Assembly (NCBI GenBank): GCA_020442165.1
Contig: JAGRKV010000018.1
Span: 1 to 64,000, forward strand
Length of the DNA stretch: 64,000 nt
Source of the DNA: Hyphomicrobiaceae bacterium
GTDB lineage: Bacteria > Pseudomonadota > Alphaproteobacteria > Rhizobiales > Hyphomicrobiaceae
Direction: 5' to 3'
Part shown: positions 36,275 to 44,481 of the stretch, in pieces
Numbering within the stretch: the first letter of the stretch is position 1
Layout of the letters: every line of letters begins with the position of its first letter
Made by a program: the position numbers and the translations under genes
The notes under the pieces: model-generated
The model's database searches: none
Seen by the model: the letters and a program-made list of their open reading frames with translations, nothing else
Told to the model about the DNA's origin: nothing

Positions 36275-37518
36275 ACAACCCCAGTTCCAAGATGACAATA
36301 ACGGCCGGATTCATTCCGCTGATCGACAGTGCCGTCGTTCTGGCGGCTGCGACACAGGGATTTGCGGCTGAAGAGAGCATCGATCTGCAGCTCGTCCGCG
36401 AAACGTCGTGGGCCAACATTCGCGACAAGATCGCCGTCGGGCACATGGATGTCGCGCAGATGCTCGCCCCCATGCCGATTGCCAGCAATCTCGGATTGGC
36501 GCCGCTTCCTGCGCGACTTGTCGCGCCAATGGCGCTCGGGACCGGGGGAAATACCATTGCCATTTCCCGTGAGCTCAACGCTGCGGTTTCGCAGCATGGC
36601 GTTGTGCGGGATGGCGATGCGGCGCGGCTCGCTGAGGCGTTCAAGAAGGTCATTAACGAGCGGGCGGAGCGCGGCGAGCGCCGACTGGTTTTCGGGATCG
36701 TGCATCCGCATTCCTCGCATCATTACGAACTGGCCTACCTCCTCGGACACGCTGGTATCAGGCCCGATGTCGATGTCCAGCTGGTGGTGGTGCCGCCGGC
36801 ACTCATGCCCGACGCCCTGAGGGCAGGGCAGATCGACGGCTTCAGTGCCGGTGAACCGTGGGGAACGGCTGCCGCAATGCAGGGCACAGGCGTTATCGCG
36901 ACGACGAAGTCGGCCATATGGCGGTCGAGCCCAGAAAAGGTGCTGGGTCTGCGCGCGGATTGGGCAGAGGCGAACGCAGAGGGGCTGGGAAAGCTGTTGC
37001 GGGCGCTTTATCGCGCCGCTCTGTGGTGTGACGAGGTGGACAACAGGGACGCATTGGTGAGCATGCTGGCGGCGCCACAGCACCTGAACATTGACGCCCA
37101 GGTTATTAAGGCTGCGCTGGATGGCGAACATGCACCGGCTGTGGCAGCGCATAGCCGGCCACAGCGGATCTTCCGGTTCGCAGCTTCGGCGTCGAGCTTT
37201 CCCTGGCAGAGCCACGCGCTTTGGTTTTACTCGCAGATGATCCGGTGGCAGCAGGTGCAGTTCCGTGAGGAGGACATCGAGATTGTGCGCCGGACGTACC
37301 GCCCTGACATCTACCGGGCCGCGCTGGCACAACTGGACGCCACCATTCCGAGCGCCAACGCGAAGATCGAAGGCGCCTTGTCGGTGCCGACGCCGGTGGG
37401 CGCGACGCGCGGGCAGCTTGTACTTGGGCCTGATGGCTTCTTCGACGGGCGCATTTTCGACCCAGACAAACTGGTCGAGTACTGCGACAGTTTTGCCGTG
37501 CGTGCGCCAAAGGCGTGA
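36268..37518 (+). CDS. nasS: NasS: cytoplasmic nitrate-sensing NrtA-like protein
   Basis: A 416-residue protein of the NrtA/SsuA binding-protein family (TAGFIPLIDSAVVLAAATQG, then GHMDVAQMLAPMPIA, then VHPHSSHHYELAYL and GEPWGTAAAM) but with no signal peptide. This is the hallmark of NasS, the cytoplasmic sensor that sequesters NasT when nitrate or nitrite is absent. The start is GTG at 36268 or the adjacent GTG at 36271, after GAGGGAG, and overlaps the end of nasT. Confidence 0.92.
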   Translation: MVNNPSSKMTITAGFIPLIDSAVVLAAATQGFAAEESIDLQLVRETSWANIRDKIAVGHMDVAQMLAPMPIASNLGLAPLPARLVAPMALGTGGNTIAISRELNAAVSQHGVVRDGDAARLAEAFKKVINERAERGERRLVFGIVHPHSSHHYELAYLLGHAGIRPDVDVQLVVVPPALMPDALRAGQIDGFSAGEPWGTAAAMQGTGVIATTKSAIWRSSPEKVLGLRADWAEANAEGLGKLLRALYRAALWCDEVDNRDALVSMLAAPQHLNIDAQVIKAALDGEHAPAVAAHSRPQRIFRFAASASSFPWQSHALWFYSQMIRWQQVQFREEDIEIVRRTYRPDIYRAALAQLDATIPSANAKIEGALSVPTPVGATRGQLVLGPDGFFDGRIFDPDKLVEYCDSFAVRAPKA

Positions 37519-37568
37519 ACGGTTTGCGCACGTTGGAATTGCTGCAGCGCATTATTTCTAGGCGTGTG

Positions 37569-37582
37569 GCACTCGCGAGTGC
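37569..37582 (+). promoter_or_regulatory. NtrC-like binding site
   Basis: GCAC-TCGCGA-GTGC is a perfect palindrome that fits the NtrC upstream-activator pattern (GCAC, 5-7 bases, GTGC). It is centred about 115 bases upstream of the sigma-54 promoter, a normal enhancer distance. Confidence 0.65.
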
Positions 37583-37685
37583 ACAAAACTCCATCAGGTG
37601 AGCAATCTGGTTCCGATTGAGAATTGGCACCACTACACCATCCAACATATTGATTTATATCGAAATTCTTTTGAATTTCGCCGCT

Positions 37686-37700
37686 TGGCACAATGCTTGC
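37686..37700 (+). promoter_or_regulatory. Sigma-54 (-24/-12) promoter of nrtA
   Basis: TGGCAC-N5-TTGC with GG and GC ten bases apart, matching the sigma-54 consensus. Transcription would start near 37711, giving a leader of about 200 bases before nrtA. Confidence 0.82.
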
Positions 37701-37759
37701 CTTTATAGGTTGTGAGGCCACGGCGGTCTCTCTCCTTCGGTCTCCCGTCGAAAGGGATC

Positions 37760-37802
37760 TCGGCAACGCTGCCGATGCGCACCGGCCTCACAGGCGAGGC
37801 TG
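37760..37802 (+). ncRNA. ANTAR-target leader RNA (two hexaloop hairpins)
   Basis: Hairpin P1: TCGGC/GCCGA stem at 37760-37764 and 37771-37775, loop AACGCT. Hairpin P2: GCCTC/GAGGC stem at 37785-37789 and 37796-37800 (extendable two pairs), loop ACAGGC. Both six-base loops have A at position 1 and G at position 4, the known ANTAR recognition pattern. The 3' arm of P2 overlaps the 5' arm of the terminator, so the two folds exclude each other. This predicts NasT-bound P1-P2 allows read-through into nrtA. Confidence 0.85.
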
Positions 37803-37827
37803 CTTGCGTATCGCGCAGCGTTTTTTT
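37799..37827 (+). terminator. Leader attenuator terminator before nrtA
   Basis: Arms GCTGC (37799-37803) and GCAGC (37815-37819), with an inner GCG/CGC pairing, are followed by G and seven T residues at 37821-37827. It lies 84 bases before the nrtA ATG and overlaps hairpin P2 of the ANTAR target. Confidence 0.85.
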
Positions 37828-37910
37828 GTGCCGATGGCGGCGCGGGGTTGGACCGAATTGAGGGGGTTGGCTGCGGTTTCAGAAGTTTTGTGAAAACCAG
37901 GAGACGATAC

Positions 37911-39335
37911 ATGAGCCTCCATCATGCACACCGGAACGTCGCGGCGCGTTGGCGTGCGCGTTCTGCAGGTTTGGCTGCGGCTGCCCTGTGCACCGTTTTG
38001 GTGGGAACCGTGCCCGCCGTGTCAGATACGCTGAAACCGGAGAAGGACGAACTGAAGTTCGGCTTCATCAAGCTCACCGACATGGCGCCGCTGGCGGTGG
38101 CCAAGGAGCTTGGCTACTTCGAAGAGGAGGGGCTCTTCGTCACGCTCGAAGCGCAGGCGAACTGGAAGGTCCTGCTTGACCGGGTCATCACGGGAGAACT
38201 CGACGGCGCACACATGCTCGCCGGACAGCCGCTGGCGGCGACGATCGGTTTCGGCACGAAGGCCCACATCATCACGCCATTCTCGATGGATCTGAACGGT
38301 AACGGCATCACCGTCTCCAACGAGGTGTGGGAGCTGATGAAGCCTTCGCTGGAGAAGAATGCAGAGGGCAAGCCGAAGCACCCGATCTCCGCAAAGGCGC
38401 TCGTGCCGGTCATCAACAAGTTCAAGGCCGAGGGAAAGCCCTTCAAGATGGGCATGGTGTTCCCCGTCTCCACGCACAACTACGAACTGCGCTACTGGCT
38501 GGCGGCGGGCGGCATCAACCCGGGCTTCTACTCGCCGACGGATGTGACAGGAACCGTGCAGGCACAGGCGCTGCTGTCGGTGACGCCACCGCCGCAGATG
38601 CCGGCAACGCTGGAAGCCGGCACGATCAACGGCTATTGCGTCGGCGAGCCGTGGAACCAGGCTGCAGTGTTCAAGGGCATCGGTGTTCCAGTCATCACGG
38701 ACTACGAGATCTGGAAGAACAATCCGGAGAAGGTGTTCGGCATCACTGCCGAGTTCGCCGAAAAATATCCCAACACAACATTGGCGCTGACCAAGGCGCT
38801 GATCCGCGCGGCCATTTGGCTTGACGAGAACAACAACGCAAATCGCGGCAAGGCCGTGGAGATGCTTTCCAAGTCGGAGTACGTGGGTGCCGACAAGGCC
38901 GTCATTGCAAACTCGATGACCGGCACGTTCGAATACGAGAAGGGCGACAAGCGCGACGTTCCCGACTTCAACGTCTTCTTCCGGCACTTTGCCACCTATC
39001 CCTACTATTCGGATGCGGTCTGGTATCTCACTCAGATGCGCCGCTGGGGGCAGATTGCCGAACCCAAGGACGATGCCTGGTTCGCAGAGACGGCCAAGAG
39101 CGTCTACCGACCCGACGTCTACCTGAAGGCAGCAAAGATGCTGGTCGATGAAGGCAAGGCGAAGAAGGAAGACTTCCCCTGGGATACCGACGGCTATCGC
39201 GCGCCAACTCCCGGATCGGACATCATCGATGGCATTCCCTTCGATGGCAAAGCACCCAACGCCTACATCGACAGCCTGCCGATCGGCCTGAAGGGCAAGC
39301 AGAAGGTGGATGGCGCAACGGTCGTCGGCGGCTAG
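37911..39335 (+). CDS. nrtA: Nitrate ABC transporter substrate-binding protein
   Basis: A 474-residue periplasmic nitrate/nitrite-binding protein. An Arg-containing N-terminus and hydrophobic segment ([19 protein letters not shown]) form the signal. The mature part has [21 protein letters not shown] and [15 protein letters not shown], then [21 protein letters not shown], typical of NrtA. The ATG at 37911 follows AGGAG by about nine bases; the frame is open from 37848. It is the first gene of the nrt-nas operon. Confidence 0.95.
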   Translation: MSLHHAHRNVAARWRARSAGLAAAALCTVLVGTVPAVSDTLKPEKDELKFGFIKLTDMAPLAVAKELGYFEEEGLFVTLEAQANWKVLLDRVITGELDGAHMLAGQPLAATIGFGTKAHIITPFSMDLNGNGITVSNEVWELMKPSLEKNAEGKPKHPISAKALVPVINKFKAEGKPFKMGMVFPVSTHNYELRYWLAAGGINPGFYSPTDVTGTVQAQALLSVTPPPQMPATLEAGTINGYCVGEPWNQAAVFKGIGVPVITDYEIWKNNPEKVFGITAEFAEKYPNTTLALTKALIRAAIWLDENNNANRGKAVEMLSKSEYVGADKAVIANSMTGTFEYEKGDKRDVPDFNVFFRHFATYPYYSDAVWYLTQMRRWGQIAEPKDDAWFAETAKSVYRPDVYLKAAKMLVDEGKAKKEDFPWDTDGYRAPTPGSDIIDGIPFDGKAPNAYIDSLPIGLKGKQKVDGATVVGG

Positions 39336-39426
39336 CCGCTCCACCAATAAAAATTGCGGAGGAGCCTGCGCCGGGCTCCTCCGGCTTCAACTGAGATGAC
39401 TTGAGATGAGCGACAGGGGAACCGGC

Positions 39427-40515
39427 ATGAGCGCGGCAAGCGATTTTGTAGACGTTAGCGATGGCGAGGCAAAAGAGCGGCGCCGCCAACGCATGCACCA
39501 GAGAATCAACAAGGCATCAGGGGTGCTCAATGTTTTTGGCTTGGGCTTCGTCGTCGCTCTGTTGAAGATCGCCGCCGGTGACAGCCCGAAAACGCAGATG
39601 AAGGTGCTCTGGCAGCAGCTTGTCGTGCCACTCATCGGCATTGCCGTTTTCCTCGCGGCCTGGTCCTGGGCGGCACCCAAGGTCCAGACATCGCTCGGTG
39701 CCATCCCTGGTCCCGTCCAGGTCTGGCAACAGACTACCAACCTCTATGCCGACCATCTCGACGAGCGCGCCAAGGAGGCGGCATTCTATGCCCGCCAGGA
39801 TGACCGCAATGCCAAGCTCGTTGCCGAAGGCAAGGCCGATCAGGTCAAGTACCGTAGCTATACCGGCAAGCCGACCTTCATCGACCAGATCATGACCAGC
39901 CTCAAGACGGTCGCGCTTGGCTTCATCGTCGGTTCGGCGATTGCCATTCCTCTGGGCATCATGTGCGGGCTGTTTCCAACGGTGAACGGGGCGCTCAATC
40001 CGCTCATCCAGATCTTCAAGCCGGTATCACCGCTGGCGTGGCTACCGATCGTGACGATGGTCGTGTCAGCGCTCTATGTCGATACGACGGACTGGATGCC
40101 CAAGTCGCTCGTCATCTCGGCCATCACGGTGACGCTGTGCTCGCTGTGGCCGACGCTCATCAATACCGCGCTGGGTGTCGCGTCGATCGACAAGGATCTG
40201 TTGAATGTCGGTCGCGTCCTGCGCCTGCCGACGAGCCGCACGATCACCAAGCTGGTTCTGCCTTCCGCCCTGCCGCTCATCTTCACCGGGCTCCGCTTGT
40301 CTTTGGGCGTGGGCTGGATGGTGCTGATCGCCGCAGAGATGCTGGCGCAGAATCCGGGTCTTGGAAAGTTCGTGTGGGACGAGTTCCAGAACGGTTCATC
40401 GCAATCGCTCGCCAAGATCATGGTGGCAGTGCTGACCATCGGCATCATCGGCTTCCTGCTCGACCGAGTCATGTTTGCGCTGCAGTCGGCGTTCACCTAC
40501 TCGTCCAACCGCTGA
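39427..40515 (+). CDS. nrtB: Nitrate ABC transporter permease
   Basis: A 362-residue inner-membrane permease. A cytoplasmic N-terminus and a first helix (LVVPLIGIAVFLAAWSWAA) are followed by a charged loop and the BPD_transp_1 domain with about five helices (VALGFIVGSAIAIPLGIMCG, then VSPLAWLPIVTMVVSALY, then GWMVLIAAEMLA). ATG at 39427 is preferred because AGGGGA is seven bases upstream; the frame begins at 39406. The single permease gene implies a homodimer. Confidence 0.93.
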   Translation: MSAASDFVDVSDGEAKERRRQRMHQRINKASGVLNVFGLGFVVALLKIAAGDSPKTQMKVLWQQLVVPLIGIAVFLAAWSWAAPKVQTSLGAIPGPVQVWQQTTNLYADHLDERAKEAAFYARQDDRNAKLVAEGKADQVKYRSYTGKPTFIDQIMTSLKTVALGFIVGSAIAIPLGIMCGLFPTVNGALNPLIQIFKPVSPLAWLPIVTMVVSALYVDTTDWMPKSLVISAITVTLCSLWPTLINTALGVASIDKDLLNVGRVLRLPTSRTITKLVLPSALPLIFTGLRLSLGVGWMVLIAAEMLAQNPGLGKFVWDEFQNGSSQSLAKIMVAVLTIGIIGFLLDRVMFALQSAFTYSSNR

Positions 40516-40533
40516 TCGAGGAGAGCAGACAAA

Positions 40534-42291
40534 ATGGCATTTCTCGAACTCAAGAACGTCTCGAAGTCATACGGTACGGGCGACTCGAGGACTGATGTTC
40601 TGCGGGGCATCAACCTGTCGGTGAAGGAAGGCGAGTTCATCGCGATCGTCGGCTTTTCGGGATCGGGCAAGACCACGCTCGTTTCCACGATTGCGGGACT
40701 TGCCAAGCCGGATCAGGGCGAGGTCACGTTGAAGAGCAAGGCCATAACCGAGCCGGGGCCAGATCGCGGCATCGTCTTCCAGTCCTATTCGCTGCTGCCG
40801 TGGCTGACCGTTTTCGGCAATATCTCGCTTGCAGTTGATGAGGTGTTCAAGTCGGAGAGCAAGCAGGCGCGCAAGGAACGGGTGCTGCGCTACATCGATA
40901 TGGTGGGTCTGTCTCACGCGGCGGACCGGCTTCCCGCGGAATTGTCCGGCGGCATGCGCCAGCGCGTCTCGGTTGCGCGGGCGCTGGCGATGAATCCAGA
41001 GATCCTGCTGCTGGACGAGCCGCTGTCGGCGCTGGATGCGCTGACACGTTCCAAGCTGCAGGGCGAGATCGCGCGCATCTGGAGCGAGGACAAGCGCACC
41101 GTCGTTCTCATCACCAATGATGTCGACGAGGCAATCCTGCTGGCGGATCGCATCATTCCGCTGATGCCCGGTCCCAATGCAACCCTGGGCAAGGAGTTCA
41201 AGGTCGATCTGCCGCGTCCCAGGGATCACGCAACTCTCAGCGAACTCGATTCCTTCAAGCATCTGCGGCAGGAGATCACGGGCTATCTGACGAAGGTTGC
41301 GGCGGATCGCGCCGCGCATACCAATGAGCTGCTGAAACTGCCGAACGTAACGCCGATCACGCTCAAATCGGGTCGCGAGCGGCTGCCCAAAGCCTATGTC
41401 GATGCAACGGTTTCACAAGCGCGCATGGACGAGCGCTATCTGCAGTTCTCGCAGCTCCACAAGGTCTATCCGACACCGAAGGGACCGCTGACCGTCGTCG
41501 AGGACTTCAATCTGAAGGTACAGAAGGGTGAGTTCATATCGCTGATCGGCCATTCGGGGTGCGGCAAGTCCACAGTTCTGTCGATGGCCGCCGGACTCAA
41601 TGAGATCTCGAAGGGCGGCATCATTCTTGACGGCACTCACGTCACGATGGCTGGTCCGGATCGCGCAGTCGTGTTCCAGGCGCCGTCGCTGTTTCCGTGG
41701 CTGACGGCGCGCGACAACGTCGGCCTCGGCGTCGATCGTGTCTATCCTCATGCCAGCAAGGCCGAGCGCAACGAGATCGTCGAGTATTATCTCGATCGTG
41801 TCGGCCTTGGCGATTCCATGGACAAGATGGCGGCCGACATGTCGAACGGCATGCGCCAGCGTGTTGGCATTGCGCGCGCATTTGCCTTGTCGCCCAAGCT
41901 GCTGCTTCTGGATGAGCCATTCGGCATGCTCGACAGCCTGACGCGTTGGGAGTTGCAGGATGTGCTGATGGAAGTTTGGAGCCGGACCAAGGTCACGGCG
42001 ATCTGCGTCACGCACGACGTTGACGAGGCGATCCTGCTGGCAGACCGGGTGGTGATGATGTCGAACGGGCCGAACGCCACCATCGGCAACATCATGGACG
42101 TGAAGCTGCCGCGGCCGCGCACGCGCACGACGCTGCTCGAACATCCTGATTACTACAGCTATCGGGAAGAGCTTCTGGAATTCCTGGAGGCCTACGAGGG
42201 TGGCGCCAACCCTTCACCGGAGGCGCTTGCTGCAATCACCGAGAAGAGGGCGGGCCGAGGTGCGAAGGTCCATACGGCTGACGCTGCATAG
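40534..42291 (+). CDS. nrtCD: Nitrate ABC transporter, two ATPase domains fused
   Basis: A 585-residue protein with two complete ABC cassettes. The first (residues 1-255) has Walker A GFSGSGKTT, signature LSGGMRQR and Walker B ILLLDEPLSALD. The second (from about residue 305) has Walker A GHSGCGKST, a variant signature MSNGMRQR and Walker B LLLLDEPFGMLD. Cyanobacteria encode NrtC and NrtD separately, NrtC having a regulatory C-terminal NrtA-like domain that is absent here. It energises nitrate uptake with NrtB. The ATG follows GAGGAG. Confidence 0.93.
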   Translation: MAFLELKNVSKSYGTGDSRTDVLRGINLSVKEGEFIAIVGFSGSGKTTLVSTIAGLAKPDQGEVTLKSKAITEPGPDRGIVFQSYSLLPWLTVFGNISLAVDEVFKSESKQARKERVLRYIDMVGLSHAADRLPAELSGGMRQRVSVARALAMNPEILLLDEPLSALDALTRSKLQGEIARIWSEDKRTVVLITNDVDEAILLADRIIPLMPGPNATLGKEFKVDLPRPRDHATLSELDSFKHLRQEITGYLTKVAADRAAHTNELLKLPNVTPITLKSGRERLPKAYVDATVSQARMDERYLQFSQLHKVYPTPKGPLTVVEDFNLKVQKGEFISLIGHSGCGKSTVLSMAAGLNEISKGGIILDGTHVTMAGPDRAVVFQAPSLFPWLTARDNVGLGVDRVYPHASKAERNEIVEYYLDRVGLGDSMDKMAADMSNGMRQRVGIARAFALSPKLLLLDEPFGMLDSLTRWELQDVLMEVWSRTKVTAICVTHDVDEAILLADRVVMMSNGPNATIGNIMDVKLPRPRTRTTLLEHPDYYSYREELLEFLEAYEGGANPSPEALAAITEKRAGRGAKVHTADAA

Positions 42292-42303
42292 CAGGAGGAT
42301 GTC

Positions 42304-42726
42304 ATGACACCTCATCAGATCGATCTCGTTCAATCGTCATTCGCGAAGATCTCGCCGCTGGGCGATGATGCCGGGCGCATTTTCTATGGGCGCTTGTTCA
42401 ATATCGCACCTGATGTCAGACGGCTGTTTCGCGGTGATCTGGAAGCGCAGGCAGGAAAGCTCATCCAGATGCTGGGGGTCATTGTGACCGACCTCAAGGA
42501 TCTGGACGCGCTGCTGCCGGCTGCGCGCGCCCTGGCGACGCGGCATGTGGATTATGGCGTTGAGCCGAGCCACTACAACGCGGTTGGTGAAGCGCTGATT
42601 TGGACGCTTGCCGATGCTATTGGGCCGGAATTCGATGAGGAAGCGGAGACGGCGTGGCGGGCAGCCTATGGGATGCTTGCCGATGAGATGATGGCTGCTG
42701 CCTACAACGGGGGAATGGTCGCGTGA
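42304..42726 (+). CDS. Single-domain bacterial haemoglobin
   Basis: A 140-residue globin of the flavohaemoglobin-type haem domain (MTPHQIDLVQSSFAKISPLG, then AGRIFYGRLFNIAPDVRRLF). The proximal haem ligand is likely His81 in LATRHVDYGV. There is no fused reductase; the next gene, overlapping at the stop, encodes an FAD/NAD(P)H reductase that could serve it. This arrangement matches Bjgb of Bradyrhizobium, described in a nitrate-assimilation operon and linked to nitric-oxide detoxification. ATG follows AGGAGG. Confidence 0.92.
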   Translation: MTPHQIDLVQSSFAKISPLGDDAGRIFYGRLFNIAPDVRRLFRGDLEAQAGKLIQMLGVIVTDLKDLDALLPAARALATRHVDYGVEPSHYNAVGEALIWTLADAIGPEFDEEAETAWRAAYGMLADEMMAAAYNGGMVA

Positions 42727-44105
42727 TGAAGACGGCCAAGCCGAAACTGGTGGTCATCGGCAATGGGATGGCCCCCGGGCGCGCGTTGGAGAAGCTCTTC
42801 GAGAATGCGCCCGATGCCTATGACGTGACGATCTTCAATGCGGAAACGCGCGTCAACTATGATCGCATCATGCTTTCGCCGGTCCTCTCGGGGGAGAAGA
42901 CCTTTGAAGACATCATCATTCATGGCGACGACTGGTATGCGGATCGTGGGATCAAGCTGCACAAGGGCCACAGGGTCGTGCGCATTGATCGCGCGGCCAA
43001 GACGGTTTCGAGCGAGCACGGCATCACGGCGCCATATGACAAACTGATCGTCGCGACGGGATCGGTGCCGATCGTTCTGCCGGTGCCGGGACGCGATCTT
43101 TCGGGCGTATTGACGTACCGCGATCTCGACGATGTCGATGCGATGCTTGCGGCTGCAAAGAATGGCGGGCGGGCGGTTGTGATCGGTGGCGGGCTACTCG
43201 GCCTGGAGGCGGCGGCTGGACTGAGGCTGCGCGGCATGGATGTGACCGTGCTGCATCTGATGCCGACACTGATGGAACGCCAGCTCGATCCTGCAGCGGC
43301 GGGTCTGCTCAAAGCCGCTGTCGAGGCGCGCGGCATCACAGTAATGACCAAGGCCAATACGCACGAAATTATTGGCACGGATGCGGGAGACGGGCCGGCC
43401 CGCGTGAGGGCTGTCAGACTCGATGACGGAACGGAAATTGCCTGCGAGATCGTTGTCATGGCAGTTGGCATCCGTCCAAACATTGCACTTCTCAAGGACG
43501 CCGGCCTGGAGGTCAATCGCGGCCTTGTCGTTGGAGCCGACATGAGGTCCAGCGATCCCGAAATTCTTGGTGTCGGGGAATGCGTGGAAGCTTCTGGCCA
43601 GGTGTTCGGTCTGGTTGCTCCACTCTATGAGATGGCCACTGTCGCCGCCGCGCAGCTTTGCAACGATCCCTCCGCACGCTTTGCTCCGGGTGCGACGGCT
43701 ACCAAGCTCAAGGTTTCAGGAATCGATCTTTTCTCGGCCGGTGATTTCGGGGATGGGCCGGGGCGGGAGGAGATTGTTCTGCGCGACGTTGCGCACGGCA
43801 TCTACAAGCGGCTGGTGATCGAGAAGGGCAGGCTCGTTGGCATCGTCATGTACGGCGATACGACCGATAGCGCGTGGTTCTTCGATCTCATCAGACGCGG
43901 CGAACCGGTCGATGCGATGCGCGACACGCTGATCTTTGGTCCAGACTTCGCCGAAAGCGAACCGCTGGACCCTACGGTGGCCGTTGCAGCATTGCCGGAT
44001 AAGGCAGGCGCGGGCAGGTGCAGCGGCGAATTCACTTCCACGATCTGCGATGTCGAGGGCGCCTGCCAGCCGGCGGCTCCGGGACGCGAACGTGCCGTGG
44101 CGTGA
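42726..44105 (+). CDS. NAD(P)H/FAD reductase, NirB N-terminal-like
   Basis: A 459-residue flavoprotein of the NirB/NasB N-terminal class (VVIGNGMAPGRALEKL, then ETRVNYDRIMLSP, then AVVIGGGLLGLEAAAGL and a C-terminal BFD-adjacent region). The sirohaem/4Fe-4S nitrite reductase part of NirB is missing. It corresponds to Flp of the Bradyrhizobium bjgb-flp-nasC operon and probably passes NAD(P)H electrons to the nasG-like ferredoxin and nitrate reductase, or to the globin. ATG at 42726 overlaps the globin stop (TGATG). Confidence 0.9.
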   Translation: MKTAKPKLVVIGNGMAPGRALEKLFENAPDAYDVTIFNAETRVNYDRIMLSPVLSGEKTFEDIIIHGDDWYADRGIKLHKGHRVVRIDRAAKTVSSEHGITAPYDKLIVATGSVPIVLPVPGRDLSGVLTYRDLDDVDAMLAAAKNGGRAVVIGGGLLGLEAAAGLRLRGMDVTVLHLMPTLMERQLDPAAAGLLKAAVEARGITVMTKANTHEIIGTDAGDGPARVRAVRLDDGTEIACEIVVMAVGIRPNIALLKDAGLEVNRGLVVGADMRSSDPEILGVGECVEASGQVFGLVAPLYEMATVAAAQLCNDPSARFAPGATATKLKVSGIDLFSAGDFGDGPGREEIVLRDVAHGIYKRLVIEKGRLVGIVMYGDTTDSAWFFDLIRRGEPVDAMRDTLIFGPDFAESEPLDPTVAVAALPDKAGAGRCSGEFTSTICDVEGACQPAAPGRERAVA

Positions 44106-44127
44106 TGCTGAGGGTAGGGAAATACGA

Positions 44128-44475
44128 ATGACAATAATGGATGGCAACTGGCTAGAGATCGGTGCGCTTGAAGATATTCCGCGTCGCGGTGCGCGGGTTC
44201 TCAAGACCAAGCATGGCTGCATCGCGATGTTTCGCACCATGGACGACGAAGTGTTTGCGATCGATGACAAGTGTCCGCATCGCGGCGGCCCTCTGAGCCA
44301 GGGAATCGTGCATGGCAACGCAGTCACCTGCCCGCTGCACAACTGGGTAATCAGCCTGGAGACCGGCGCGGCCATGGGTGCCGACGAAGGACAGGTCAAG
44401 ACTCACCGCGTTCGCGTCGATCAGGGCAAGATTTTCATTGACGGAAATACCGTGGGCATTCGCGAATCTGCGTGA
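44128..44475 (+). CDS. nasG: Rieske-type ferredoxin, NasG/NirD-like
   Basis: A 115-residue Rieske [2Fe-2S] protein. The ligands are intact: C49-P-H51 in KCPHRGG and C68-P-L-H71 in TCPLHNW. In Paracoccus, NasG of this type carries electrons from the NADH-binding protein to nitrate reductase NasC; classical NirD often lacks the cluster residues. The ATG at 44128 follows TAGGGA by eight bases. Six bases separate it from the nitrate reductase gene. Confidence 0.9.
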   Translation: MTIMDGNWLEIGALEDIPRRGARVLKTKHGCIAMFRTMDDEVFAIDDKCPHRGGPLSQGIVHGNAVTCPLHNWVISLETGAAMGADEGQVKTHRVRVDQGKIFIDGNTVGIRESA

Positions 44476-44481
44476 GGCGAC

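Larger units (their letters stand above)
37519..37910 (+). promoter_or_regulatory. nrt operon control region
   Basis: A 392-base region carrying, in order, an NtrC-like palindrome (37569-37582), a sigma-54 promoter (37686-37700), two AnnGnn hexaloop hairpins (37760-37802), an intrinsic terminator (37799-37827) and the nrtA ribosome site. The section between the NtrC site and the promoter is AT-rich. The arrangement gives dual control by nitrogen limitation and by nitrate. Confidence 0.85.

Noticed and set aside
42726..44105. Full-length nitrite reductase large subunit (nirB)
   Set aside because: The protein stops at 459 residues and lacks the sirohaem/4Fe-4S domains, so only the NAD(P)H/FAD half is present.
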